Part shown: piece by piece, positions 1 through 7,443 of the stretch
Position numbering within the stretch: the first letter of the stretch is position 1
Layout: each line of letters starts with the position of its first letter
NCBI GenBank assembly: GCA_902590705.1
Contig: CACIXU010000014.1
Location: forward strand, 1-45,414
Direction of reading: 5' to 3'
Length of the DNA stretch: 45,414 nucleotides
Source: an uncultured Bacteroidota bacterium
Lineage (GTDB): Bacteria > Bacteroidota > Bacteroidia > Flavobacteriales > Flavobacteriaceae
The notes under the pieces: generated by a model
What the model was told of the DNA's origin: nothing
The model's database searches: none
The model's input: the letters and a program-made list of their open reading frames with translations, nothing else
Translations under genes and position numbers: made by a program

Positions 1-252
1 GTTGATTTTTGGGCAGCTTGGTGCGGCCCTTGCAGAATGGTTGGTCCAATCATTGACGAAATCAGCAATGATTATGATGGTAAAGCCATTGTTGGTAAAC
101 TTGATGTAGATGCTCATCAGGACTACGCAGCCAAGTTTGGCGTTAGAAATATTCCTACTGTTTTACTTTTTGATAAAGGTGAGTTGGTTGGAAGACAAGT
201 TGGAGTTGCTCCAAAAAAAGCTTACTCTGATGCTATAGATGCAGTTTTGTAA
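1..252 (+). CDS. trxA: thioredoxin, C-terminal part (5' end outside window)
   Basis: The reading frame is open from base 1 to the stop at 250-252. It begins inside the thioredoxin active site, reading VDFWAAWCGPCRM. The C-G-P-C redox pair and the preceding W are the family signature. The rest matches the thioredoxin fold: a D-V-D-x strand region, then the cis-proline segment RNIPTVLLF, then the closing helix after GVAPK. It is a cytoplasmic disulfide reductase that donates electrons to reductases and repairs oxidised protein thiols. An internal ATG at 37 would start after the active site and is not the true start. Roughly the first 30 residues are missing, judged from usual thioredoxin length. 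The next gene lies 208 nt downstream and appears unrelated. Confidence 0.93.
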   Translation, partial: VDFWAAWCGPCRMVGPIIDEISNDYDGKAIVGKLDVDAHQDYAAKFGVRNIPTVLLFDKGELVGRQVGVAPKKAYSDAIDAVL

Positions 253-460
253 CCTTCTCCAATAGTTCACCACATAAAATTTGAAAAAAAATAATGTAAT
301 TGCCTAGCGGCTAAACTTATAACACCAAACCCAACAATAAATAATCTTATTTTATTCTGAGACTTTTTCACTGCCTTTAATTTTATTAAACTTATTTTAA
401 CTAAGAATTTTATTTTAGATTAGTGAAATATACTTTTTTGAAATTTCAGTAATTAAACTT

Positions 461-1846
461 ATGATTGAGATAAATGAGAACCTTAAGATTGATGACTTTA
501 AGAGTAAAATCAAATTACTTTGGAGTTTATCGGGAGAAAAAATTCACAAAATAGTTTCGGATTATGATGAGTCAAAAGGGGCTCCTGTTTTTACTGTAAA
601 TGGAAAGTATGCCACACGCGGATGGACTGAGTGGACTCATGGTTTTCAATTTGGCTCGGCTATTTTGCAGTTTGACGCTACAGGAGAATCTCTCTTTTTA
701 GATCTAGCTAAAGAACAAATTGTTGATAAAATGGCTACTCATGTTAGTCATACAGGAGTTCATGACCATGGTTTTAATAATTTAAGTACCTATGGAAATT
801 TATTACGCTTGATGTATGAGGAAAAAATAGAATATAATAAGTGGGAAGCTGATTTTTACAAGCTGGCAATAAAAATTTCAGGAGCAGTTCAATCTTCTCG
901 ATGGACAGATTTACCTGTAGGGGGTTTTATTAGTTCTTTTAATGGCCCTCATTCCTTATTTGTTGATACTATTAGATCTTGTAGGATTTTAGTTGTAAGT
1001 CATCTTTTAGGACATACTTTCCATGGTGAAGGAGACAAAAAAATATCTCTTTTGGATCGCGCCATTGATCACATAAAGGCTACTGCAAAATATTCCATTT
1101 ATTATGGAGAAGGCAGGGATCAATACGATATTAGGGGAAGAACTGCCCATGAGAGCATATTCAATGTAAATAATGGTCAGTACAGATGTCCTAACTCACA
1201 GCAGGGTTATACAGGATTTACCACATGGACCCGTGGATTAGCTTGGGCTATGCTTGGTTTTGCTGAGGAATTAGAGGCTTTTGAACTAATCGATGATGAA
1301 GAATTAAAACACCTTGGAGGAGTTGAAAAAATTACCAAAATAATGCTTGAAGGTGCTAAAGCTACTTGTGATTTTTATATAGAACAGACCCCAACTTGTG
1401 GTGTGACATACTGGGATACAGGAGCACCCAATCTCCATAAATTAGGAGATTATCTTAATAAGCCTGCTGATCCATTTAATGACTGGGAGCCTGTAGATAG
1501 TTCTGCAGCTGCAATTGGTGCACAGGGATTATTACGGTTGGGGAACTATCTCACTAATAGGGGCCAAAAGGAACAAGCAAAAAAATACTGGCAAGCAGGA
1601 CTGACTGTTTTCAATTCTCTTTTAAAAGAACCTTATCTTAGCACTGATATCTCACATCATGGTTTGTTATTACATACAATATATCACCAGCCTAACGGTT
1701 GGGATCATATACCAAAGGGAAGTAAAATTGCAAATGGAGAGTCCTGCATGTGGGGAGACTATCATTTTAGGGAATTGGCTATTTATGTTGAAAAAATTAT
1801 TAATAATGAATCATACTACCAATTCACAAATTGTATCAAAAATTAA
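461..1846 (+). CDS. glycoside hydrolase family 88-type unsaturated uronyl hydrolase
   Basis: A 461-residue (alpha/alpha)6-barrel type protein resembling GH88 unsaturated glucuronyl hydrolases, which cleave the unsaturated uronic acid from oligosaccharides left by polysaccharide lyases. Visible family features: HDHGF at residues 101-105, with D102 matching the first conserved aspartate; VDT near 168-170, with D169 matching the catalytic aspartate; WTRGLAW near 256-262; YWD near 318; and PVDSSAAAI near 345. There is no signal peptide, so it should act in the cytoplasm on imported oligosaccharides. It is the first gene of a same-strand run to 6229, with only 3 nt before the next start. No Shine-Dalgarno sequence precedes the ATG. 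Substrate (glucuronan, ulvan, glycosaminoglycan or other) cannot be read from the sequence. GH105 is the main alternative. Confidence 0.85.
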   Translation: MIEINENLKIDDFKSKIKLLWSLSGEKIHKIVSDYDESKGAPVFTVNGKYATRGWTEWTHGFQFGSAILQFDATGESLFLDLAKEQIVDKMATHVSHTGVHDHGFNNLSTYGNLLRLMYEEKIEYNKWEADFYKLAIKISGAVQSSRWTDLPVGGFISSFNGPHSLFVDTIRSCRILVVSHLLGHTFHGEGDKKISLLDRAIDHIKATAKYSIYYGEGRDQYDIRGRTAHESIFNVNNGQYRCPNSQQGYTGFTTWTRGLAWAMLGFAEELEAFELIDDEELKHLGGVEKITKIMLEGAKATCDFYIEQTPTCGVTYWDTGAPNLHKLGDYLNKPADPFNDWEPVDSSAAAIGAQGLLRLGNYLTNRGQKEQAKKYWQAGLTVFNSLLKEPYLSTDISHHGLLLHTIYHQPNGWDHIPKGSKIANGESCMWGDYHFRELAIYVEKIINNESYYQFTNCIKN

Positions 1847-1849
1847 ATT

Positions 1850-2683
1850 GTGATTATACATTCAAATAAAGACTTCTCTAAACTTTGTATTCATACTCAA
1901 ACTACAAAACCATGGACTTTAGAAGAGTGCATAATAAATTTTGCATCAGCCGGAGTTAAGGGCATCTCAATATGGAGACATCTTTTAGAGGGAAAAGATC
2001 TTGATAAAATAAAGTTATTATTGGATTCAAATCAAATGGATGTGGTCTCTCTTGTTAGAGGAGGATTTTTCCCTTCAGTAGATCCTAAAAAAAGATTATC
2101 GGCCATTGAAGATAATCAATTGGCAATTGAACAGGCCTCTGCACTAGGGGCTCCCTTAGTAGTCCTAGTTTGTGGTGCTGAGCCTAAACAATCTTTAGAG
2201 TCATCTCGTCAACAAATTAAAGAGGGTATAACCGCATTAATTCCTTTAGCTGAAAAGAGAAAGGTAAAATTAGCCATTGAGCCTCTTCACCCAATGTATG
2301 GTGCAGAAAAATCTGCTATTTTGACTCTTGGTCAGGCGAATGAGATGTGTGAGTTGATTGATTCGCCTTGGGTTGGCATCGCAATTGATGTATACCACTT
2401 ATGGTGGGATGATCAGCTAAAAAATGAAATCATTAGGTGTGGAAAAAATAAAAATATTTTAGCTTTTCATATTTGTGACTGGCGTGTAAATACGATTGAT
2501 TTTTTAACCGATAGAGGGCTAATGGGTGAAGGATGTATCGATATTAAAAAAATTAGAGAATGGATTGAGGCAGCTGGTTTTGATGGCTACAATGAAGTTG
2601 AAGTTTTTTCAGAACGATTGTGGAGTAGAGACCAAAAACAATATTTAAAAGAGATAAAAAAATCATACATAAATTACTGTTAA
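1850..2683 (+). CDS. sugar phosphate isomerase/epimerase-like TIM-barrel protein
   Basis: A 277-residue xylose-isomerase-like TIM barrel (AP endonuclease 2 superfamily). The start is GTG at 1850, only 3 nt after the GH88 stop. Candidate metal ligands sit where the family places them: E144 in AIEPLHP, D180 and H183 in AIDVYH, H207 in FHICDW, and E249/E251 in the last strand near EVEVFSE. Such enzymes bind a divalent metal and isomerise, epimerise or cleave (keto)sugars; members differ widely in substrate. No signal peptide is present, so it is cytoplasmic. Its position between a GH88 hydrolase and a Gfo/Idh/MocA dehydrogenase suggests it works on the sugar released by the first gene product. 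The exact reaction is not recognisable. Confidence 0.85.
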   Translation: MIIHSNKDFSKLCIHTQTTKPWTLEECIINFASAGVKGISIWRHLLEGKDLDKIKLLLDSNQMDVVSLVRGGFFPSVDPKKRLSAIEDNQLAIEQASALGAPLVVLVCGAEPKQSLESSRQQIKEGITALIPLAEKRKVKLAIEPLHPMYGAEKSAILTLGQANEMCELIDSPWVGIAIDVYHLWWDDQLKNEIIRCGKNKNILAFHICDWRVNTIDFLTDRGLMGEGCIDIKKIREWIEAAGFDGYNEVEVFSERLWSRDQKQYLKEIKKSYINYC

Positions 2684-2690
2684 TATCTTG

Positions 2691-3839
2691 ATGAAAACAC
2701 ATAAAATAGGAATTATCATGAATGGGGTTACCGGTAGAATGGGAACCAATCAACATTTAATTCGTTCTCTCGCAGCTATTATTGCCGAAGGGGGTTTAAA
2801 AGCTAACGAAAAAGATATCATTTTACCTGATTTGGTTCTAGTGGGCCGTAACAAAAATAAACTAGAAAAATTAGCAAAAAGAGTTCAAATAGAAAACTGG
2901 ACTACCAATTTGGAGGAGGTTTTAGCAGATAAAAATTATCAAATCTATTTCGATGCTCAAACCACTGGTAGAAGAGCTGATTCAATAAAAAAAGCAGTTG
3001 CTGCAGAAAAGCATATCTATTGTGAAAAGCCTATTGCTACTTCAACTGAAATTGCACTTGAACTATATCGAGAGTGTGAAAAAGCCGGAGTTAAGCACGG
3101 TGTTGTGCAGGATAAGCTTTGGTTACCTGGAATGCTAAAGTTGAAGGGTTTAATTGAAGATGATTTTTTTGGAAATATTTTATCAGTCAAGGGAGATTTT
3201 GGCTATTGGGTTTTCGAAGGGCATACAATTCCTGCTCAAAGACCTAGTTGGAACTACAGAAAAGAAGATGATGGGGGTATAATTGTTGATATGCTTTGTC
3301 ACTGGAGATATGTATTGGATAATATTTTTGGTCAAGTCAAAGGAGTTTTCTGTCTAGGTGCTACCCATATTTCAGAGCGTATCGATGAAAATGGAAAACC
3401 TTACGATTGTACTGCCGATGATGCTGCCTATTCAATTTTTGAGCTTGAGGGAGGAATTATTGCACAATTTAATTCTTCTTGGACGACTCGGGTAAGAAGA
3501 GACGATCTTTTAACTTTACATGTAGACGGAACTAAAGGATCTGCGGTAGTTGGTTTAAGGGACTGTTGGATCCAAGACTATGACAACACCCCAAAGCCAG
3601 TATGGAATCCGGACATACCTAATCCAATAGATTTTAAAGAGGGATGGATAAAGGTATCCGAGGAGGAGGAATTTGACAATGCCTTTAAGGCTCAGTGGGA
3701 ACTTTTCCTAAAACACGTTGTACTGGATACTCCATTTCCCTGGAACCTTATGGAGGGCGCCAAAGGAGTTCAGTTAGCCGAGTGTGGAATCGAGAGTTGG
3801 AAGAAAAAGACATGGATTAATTTACCGGATTTAAAATGA
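2691..3839 (+). CDS. Gfo/Idh/MocA family oxidoreductase
   Basis: A 382-residue NAD(P)-dependent sugar dehydrogenase. The N-terminal Rossmann fold carries GVTGRMGTN at residues 12-20. The family signature CEKP lies at 111-114, followed by the larger substrate-binding alpha/beta domain with a WRYVLDN helix. ATG at 2691 is chosen over the adjacent TTG at 2688. The last codons overlap the next gene by 4 nt (ATGA), indicating translational coupling. No export signal is present. It belongs to the GH88 operon and most likely oxidises or reduces the imported sugar together with the neighbouring TIM-barrel protein and SDR. Substrate is unknown. Confidence 0.88.
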   Translation: MKTHKIGIIMNGVTGRMGTNQHLIRSLAAIIAEGGLKANEKDIILPDLVLVGRNKNKLEKLAKRVQIENWTTNLEEVLADKNYQIYFDAQTTGRRADSIKKAVAAEKHIYCEKPIATSTEIALELYRECEKAGVKHGVVQDKLWLPGMLKLKGLIEDDFFGNILSVKGDFGYWVFEGHTIPAQRPSWNYRKEDDGGIIVDMLCHWRYVLDNIFGQVKGVFCLGATHISERIDENGKPYDCTADDAAYSIFELEGGIIAQFNSSWTTRVRRDDLLTLHVDGTKGSAVVGLRDCWIQDYDNTPKPVWNPDIPNPIDFKEGWIKVSEEEEFDNAFKAQWELFLKHVVLDTPFPWNLMEGAKGVQLAECGIESWKKKTWINLPDLK

Positions 3840-4606
3840 AATATGTAGCACTAATTACTGGTGGTTCCAGAGGTATAGGTTTAGGAATTGCCAAAGCACT
3901 TGTAAAGGAAGGTTATCGCTTAGCAATAAATGGAGTAAGGCCAATTCAACAGATTACAGAAACCCTAAATGACCTTAAAGCAGATGGTGGGGAAGTGATA
4001 TACTGTCAAGGTGATATAGGAAACTCTGATGAGCGTAAAAAAATTGTAGAAGAAATTAAAAATCAATGGGGTCATCTTCATGTTTTAGTTAACAATGCTG
4101 GTATTGCTCCACATGAGAGAAAAGATATTTTGGAAGCTGATGAAAAAAGTTTTGATAGATTAATTAATGTTAATCTTAAAGGCTCTTATTTTCTTACTCA
4201 GCAGATTGCAAATTGGATGATAAAACAAAAAATTAAAAATCCTAAAAATCTATTTTCTATCATTAATATATCCTCTGTCTCAGCAACTGTAGCATCAGTT
4301 AATAGGGGAGACTATTGTATTTCTAAGGCTGGTATGAGTATGTCTACAAAACTTTGGGCTGCTAGATTAGGTGAATATGATATCCCTGTTTATGAAATTC
4401 AACCGGGTGTTATCCGAACAGATATGACAGCTGGAGTGATTGAAAAATACGATAAATTAATAGCCGATGGACTTACAGTTCAAAAGCGATGGGGAAACCC
4501 TGAAGATATTGGAAAGACGGTTGTTGCCCTAGCTTCTGGAATGATTGCCTATGCTACAGGCCAAATCATAAAAACTGATGGTGGAATGACCATACAAACT
4601 CTCTAA
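3836..4606 (+). CDS. short-chain dehydrogenase/reductase (FabG-like; probable sugar dehydrogenase)
   Basis: A 256-residue classical SDR. It shows TGGSRGIG at residues 8-15 (cofactor-binding glycine motif), NNAG at 86-89, N112, S146/S147, and the catalytic Y160-x-x-x-K164 in DYCISKAG. The C-terminal part has the usual PGVIRTDMT and TGQIIKTDGG motifs. By family resemblance it would be called a 3-ketoacyl-ACP reductase, but no other fatty-acid gene is nearby. Its place in the GH88 operon, overlapping the Gfo/Idh/MocA gene by 4 nt, makes a role in sugar or uronate conversion more likely, for instance a 2-keto-3-deoxygluconate-type dehydrogenase. That role is inferred. Confidence 0.87.
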   Translation: MKYVALITGGSRGIGLGIAKALVKEGYRLAINGVRPIQQITETLNDLKADGGEVIYCQGDIGNSDERKKIVEEIKNQWGHLHVLVNNAGIAPHERKDILEADEKSFDRLINVNLKGSYFLTQQIANWMIKQKIKNPKNLFSIINISSVSATVASVNRGDYCISKAGMSMSTKLWAARLGEYDIPVYEIQPGVIRTDMTAGVIEKYDKLIADGLTVQKRWGNPEDIGKTVVALASGMIAYATGQIIKTDGGMTIQTL

Positions 4607-4608
4607 TT

Positions 4609-4836
4609 ATGAATTCAAAATATATATGGAGAATTATTGTTATGGTAGTCTTTTTGTGTGCAGCTATTCAATTTTCGCCCTTGGTTATGAATGAAAATAA
4701 AATCGTACCATATTTTCTTGGGATGCCCTTTACTTTATGGTTTGGAATTTTAATTACTCTATTAATTATTATTTTAACGGCAATAGGAGGGTATGTTTTT
4801 TCAAGACTTAAATCTGAAGAACTAAAAGATGATTAG
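4609..4836 (+). CDS. small DUF3311-like membrane protein, symporter partner
   Basis: A 75-residue protein with two predicted membrane helices (about residues 8-26 and 40-66). The motif PYFLGMPFTLWFG between them resembles DUF3311 proteins, which are usually encoded directly before a sodium:solute symporter and are thought to be an accessory subunit. It starts 2 nt after the SDR stop and overlaps the symporter start by 8 nt. The arrangement strongly supports co-translation with the transporter. The biochemical role of the family is not established. Confidence 0.78.
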   Translation: MNSKYIWRIIVMVVFLCAAIQFSPLVMNENKIVPYFLGMPFTLWFGILITLLIIILTAIGGYVFSRLKSEELKDD

Positions 4837-6229
4837 TATGCTGAATTATCTTCTTATAATTGGAACAGCTTACATATTAGTTTTAATGTTTTTTTCATGG
4901 AGAACTAAAAAAAATATTAAAAACTCTACGGATTTTATGCTTGGTGGAAGTAAGATTGGAGTTGCAATTGGTTTAATGACTTTCGCAGCAACATTATTTA
5001 GCACATTTACCCTTTTGGGGATGCCAGACTTTTCAAGAGTTCATGGTGTTGGCGCTTGGATATTTCTTGCTTTTTCGGATGCGGTTATGGTTTTTTTAAT
5101 TTTATGGTTCGGTTTTTATTTGAGGAAAAGAGTCGGGAATTCACCCTATCAAGGAATGTCTGCATTACTTCAAAACTGTTATCAAAATCGTTTGGCAGGC
5201 TATCTTTACTTTACAGCAGTATTTTTATTTCTTACCCCTTATATAGCAATACAAATTAGGGGTGTAGCGATCTTTTTAGTTTCTGCCTTCCCTAATTTTA
5301 TTCCTGTCTGGGGATGGTCGATTGGTATAGTTTTGATAATGTTAATTTATTCAGAATTAGGTGGCTTGAAAGCAATTATTTATGCTGACTCTTTACAGGG
5401 AACACTTTTATTAATTGTGGTTTGGATTGTAGCATTTAATTGTTTGAATGAGGTAGGTGGGTGGAGTGCACTTTTTGATAAAGTGGCTTCTGTAGACAAA
5501 AAATTACTTTCTACTCCAGGACCGACTGGATTGTTAAGTCCCCAATTTTTAATTGCCTCTGCTTTGGCTATTCTCATGATTCCAGTAACTCAACCTCAAT
5601 TATCAACCCGTTTGGTAATAATGAAAAATTACAATGCTTTAAAAAAGATGGCTACCTCTGTTGGTTTTTTTGCTATTCTTGTTATACTACCTACGATTAT
5701 AATTGGAATGTATGGAGCAATTTTTTATGCTGAGGTAAGTACAGCAGAATTTTTAGGTGGTGTATTGTTAAATGAGCAACATGAAATGATTGCTGCGCTG
5801 ATAATTATTGGACTTTTTGCTGCCGCTATGTCAACTTCTGACTCACAATTATTTGCTATGGGAAATGAAATTAAGGGACTTTTAAGGTTAGAGGAAAATG
5901 ATAATTTACGTCCCATAAGATTAGTAATACTTTTGTTTGCAATATCAGCATTAATTTTTTCTCTATTAAGTTCAGACGAGTTAGTACTTTTAGCGCGATT
6001 AAGTTTTTCTGGCACTGCCCTTATGGGCCCAATGATTTTACTGGGGATTTTTTCTCAAAAACCTCAAGGCTTTACAATGATATTTCTCTCTTCTATTGGA
6101 CTCTTGATTTTTATTTCATCAAATTTGAACTTGTTTCCTAAAGAAATTTTTTCCCTTAGAACAGATCTCTTTCTCATGTTATTTCTTGGTTTTTGTGCCC
6201 TAGTTAATTATTATTTATATAAAGAATAA
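4829..6229 (+). CDS. sodium:solute symporter (SSS family)
   Basis: A 466-residue inner-membrane transporter with about 12-13 hydrophobic helices. Family features include an N-terminal region with STDFMLGG and SKIGVAIGLMTFAATLFST, the GGLKAIIYADSLQG segment of the central core, and SDSQLFAMGNEIKG later on. SSS proteins couple sugar, uronate or amino-acid uptake to the sodium gradient, which suits a marine organism. It is the last gene of the 461-6229 operon, overlaps the DUF3311 gene by 8 nt, and probably imports the oligosaccharide or uronic acid that the GH88 enzyme and dehydrogenases process. The chosen start, ATG at 4829, has a second in-frame ATG 9 nt later. Confidence 0.9.
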   Translation: MISMLNYLLIIGTAYILVLMFFSWRTKKNIKNSTDFMLGGSKIGVAIGLMTFAATLFSTFTLLGMPDFSRVHGVGAWIFLAFSDAVMVFLILWFGFYLRKRVGNSPYQGMSALLQNCYQNRLAGYLYFTAVFLFLTPYIAIQIRGVAIFLVSAFPNFIPVWGWSIGIVLIMLIYSELGGLKAIIYADSLQGTLLLIVVWIVAFNCLNEVGGWSALFDKVASVDKKLLSTPGPTGLLSPQFLIASALAILMIPVTQPQLSTRLVIMKNYNALKKMATSVGFFAILVILPTIIIGMYGAIFYAEVSTAEFLGGVLLNEQHEMIAALIIIGLFAAAMSTSDSQLFAMGNEIKGLLRLEENDNLRPIRLVILLFAISALIFSLLSSDELVLLARLSFSGTALMGPMILLGIFSQKPQGFTMIFLSSIGLLIFISSNLNLFPKEIFSLRTDLFLMLFLGFCALVNYYLYKE

Positions 6230-6301
6230 CATATAATTTTTCCATATTGAATTCTTCTATTTATCAATTGACACTGAATTTTTCCTTTTATTAATTATAA
6301 A

Positions 6302-6332
6302 TTTGTGAAACATAAAATGCAATGTATATTTG
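6302..6332 (+). promoter_or_regulatory. Bacteroidota-type promoter of tRNA-Asp
   Basis: TTTG at 6302-6305 and TATATTTG at 6325-6332 are separated by exactly 19 nt. They match the known Bacteroidota primary sigma consensus (TTTG, then TAnnTTTG). The tRNA begins 16 nt after the -7 box. Confidence 0.8.
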
Positions 6333-6348
6333 CAATCGTTTATCACAA

Positions 6349-6422
6349 GGTCTGGTAGTTCAGTTGGTTAGAATACATGCCTGTCACGCATGGGGTCGCG
6401 GGTTCGAGTCCCGTCCAGACCG
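6349..6422 (+). tRNA. tRNA-Asp (anticodon GTC)
   Basis: A full cloverleaf can be folded by eye. The acceptor stem GGTCTGG (6349-6355) pairs perfectly with CCAGACC (6415-6421), and G6422 is the discriminator base. The D arm is GTTC...GAAT. The anticodon stem CATGC/GCATG encloses loop CTGTCAC with anticodon GTC at 6383-6385. The T arm is GCGGG-TTCGAGT-CCCGT. The CCA end is not encoded. The 3' end of this gene is repeated at 10214. Confidence 0.96.
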
Positions 6423-6535
6423 CTAAAAAGATTAAACCCTTAAGGTTCAACACTTTAGGGGTTTTGTTTTTTCAAAAAGGGATAAATAGGGGGACAAATT
6501 TAGGTATAAGCGACTTTAAATTTTAATTGTTCGCA
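6409..6535 (+). repeat. direct repeat copy A: tRNA-Asp 3' end plus downstream flank
   Basis: The first 20 bases (6409-6428) are identical to 10214-10233. Similarity then continues with small gaps through the terminator, the segment TTTAGGGGTTTTGTTTTT, TAGGTATAAGC and GTTCGCA, to 6535. It matches copy B at 10214-10331. Copy A has about 14 extra bases after GGGATAAAT. The pair brackets about 3.7 kb. Confidence 0.85.
6434..6472 (+). terminator. intrinsic terminator after tRNA-Asp
   Basis: AAACCCT (6434-6440) pairs with AGGGGTTT (6457-6464) with one bulged G, followed by TTGTTTTTT. Copy B of the repeat carries a perfect version of the same stem. Confidence 0.75.
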
Positions 6536-6540
6536 CGAAC
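6529..6540. repeat. palindromic site GTTCG-CA-CGAAC
   Basis: A 12-bp inverted repeat with a two-base centre. A perfect version, GTTCGCGCGAAC, lies at 6632-6643. Copy B of the tRNA repeat keeps only the left half (10325-10331). Confidence 0.55.
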
Positions 6541-6631
6541 TTTTATGATAAATAATCATCTCAAGTTTTTCATCGGTTTATACCATTCTTTTATGAATCA
6601 TCTCACTAGGATTACTTCGGTTTTAACTTAT

Positions 6632-6643
6632 GTTCGCGCGAAC
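6632..6643. repeat. perfect palindrome GTTCGCGCGAAC
   Basis: A perfect 12-bp, GC-rich palindrome in an AT-rich gap, 103 bp after its near-copy at 6529. It could be an operator or a recombinase/replication site. No matching regulator gene could be assigned. Confidence 0.5.
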
Positions 6644-6816
6644 AAAAGTCTTTAAATTGTAAAAAAACTATTAATTTTTTAAATATTCAATTTAAAGAAA
6701 TCTAATTGATATATATGATTCAACAGTCTTTATCCCTATTGATTTTAATGGGATATCAATTTATCTGAATTATTCTCCCACCCGCTTTTCAGTTCCACAA
6801 TATTTTGCATTAACCA

Positions 6817-6835
6817 GTGAATTGATTTACATAAA
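6817..6835. repeat. 19-bp repeat GTGAATTGATTTACATAAA, copy 1
   Basis: Identical to 7357-7375. A 15-bp inverted copy of its right part lies at 7401-7415. The two direct copies flank the AraC-like remnant. Confidence 0.7.
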
Positions 6836-6852
6836 TTTTCCAGTAGAGAACT

Positions 6853-7107
6853 TTATATCCTATTATTACAATCACAATTAGGATTCAATTTCTCACAATA
6901 ATCATATAGGGAAATACCTTTATGCAATTTGAATGAATTTTCAAACATTTTCTTGCTCTTAAATCCAGAAATTTTCCAAACAAGATGAAGATCATTATTG
7001 ATTTTTTTCGAATCTTTAGAAGATATCAGTTTATCAACTATTGAAATTGCATAAAGAAGTTTTGACTTGTTTAATTGATAGGTAATTTCTTTTTCTTCGA
7101 ATTCCAA
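6853..7107 (-). pseudogene. AraC-type HTH C-terminal remnant or small HTH protein
   Basis: An 84-residue frame. Its only available start is TTG at 7107, and an in-frame stop lies 21 nt further upstream. The segment ISGFKSKKMFENSFKLHKGISLYDYC (described in two parts: SGFKSKKMFENSFKLHKG, then ISLYDYC) resembles the last helix-turn-helix of AraC regulators, whose usual form is GF-x-S-x-x-YF-x-x-x-FK-x-x-x-G-x-S-P-x-x-YR. The first HTH and any sensor domain are missing. It is therefore best read as the tail of a decayed regulator, though a stand-alone small protein cannot be excluded. A perfect 20-bp palindrome lies 44 nt upstream of the start, and 19-bp direct repeats bracket the whole unit. Confidence 0.35.
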
Positions 7108-7150
7108 TTGCTTAAAATTTGGATTTTAAGATAAAAAACTTTTTAATTCT

Positions 7151-7170
7151 ATCAAATTAATTAATTTGAT
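7151..7170. repeat. perfect 20-bp palindrome (possible operator)
   Basis: ATCAAATTAA followed by TTAATTTGAT is perfectly self-complementary. It lies between the divergent AraC-like remnant and metallophosphoesterase genes. TTTC follows on the plus strand, so a hairpin is also possible. Confidence 0.5.
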
Positions 7171-7356
7171 TTTCTTGCGAGTCCGGTCTTTTCAATTAAT
7201 TTTTATTCGGGCCTATGAAAGAGAGCCTTTTTTCTATAATCACTCTTTACATTTTCAAATATATTTTTTGTAAAAGTAAAACCTAATCCAGGACCGATAT
7301 ATTAAGTTCTTTTTCATATGTTTCATTTTTTTTAGTCGTTATTTTTACATTCATCC

Positions 7357-7415
7357 GTGAATTGATTTACATAAACTTATCTAAGTTTTAACTTTAAATT
7401 AATTTATGTAAATCA
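7357..7415. repeat. 19-bp repeat copy 2 with inverted partner
   Basis: GTGAATTGATTTACATAAA at 7357-7375 repeats 6817-6835 exactly. TGATTTACATAAA (7363-7375) and TTTATGTAAATCA (7403-7415) form a 13-bp perfect inverted repeat with a 27-nt spacer. It ends 28 nt before the metallophosphoesterase ATG, so it could be an operator or a leader hairpin for that operon. Confidence 0.6.
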
Positions 7416-7443
7416 TGTTTTCTTTTATTTTAATAAAATATTT

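Larger units (their letters stand above)
6424..6852. other. gene-free stretch downstream of tRNA-Asp, rich in palindromes
   Basis: No credible coding frame was found. It holds the tRNA terminator, copy A of the direct repeat, two 12-bp GTTCG-centred palindromes (6529-6540 and 6632-6643) and a partial direct repeat AATCATCTCA (starting near 6554 and 6595). It also holds the heptamer GGGATAA at 6479-6485, the nonamer TTATCCCTA at 6730-6738, and a 19-bp repeat at 6817-6835. The combination looks like remains of a recombination or regulatory region. Confidence 0.6.
7108..7443. other. gene-free stretch with palindrome and inverted repeat
   Basis: No credible coding frame was found. It contains a perfect 20-bp palindrome (7151-7170), the second copy of the 19-bp repeat (7357-7375) and its inverted partner (7401-7415). 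It is the upstream region of both the AraC-like remnant (minus) and the metallophosphoesterase (plus), so control elements for either may lie here. No consensus promoter was recognised. Confidence 0.55.

Noticed and set aside
3836-4606. fabG of fatty acid synthesis
   Set aside because: Motifs fit any classical SDR, and the gene sits in a sugar operon with no fatty-acid genes nearby.
5725-6015. 96-codon minus-strand frame
   Set aside because: Lies wholly inside the well-supported symporter gene on the plus strand.
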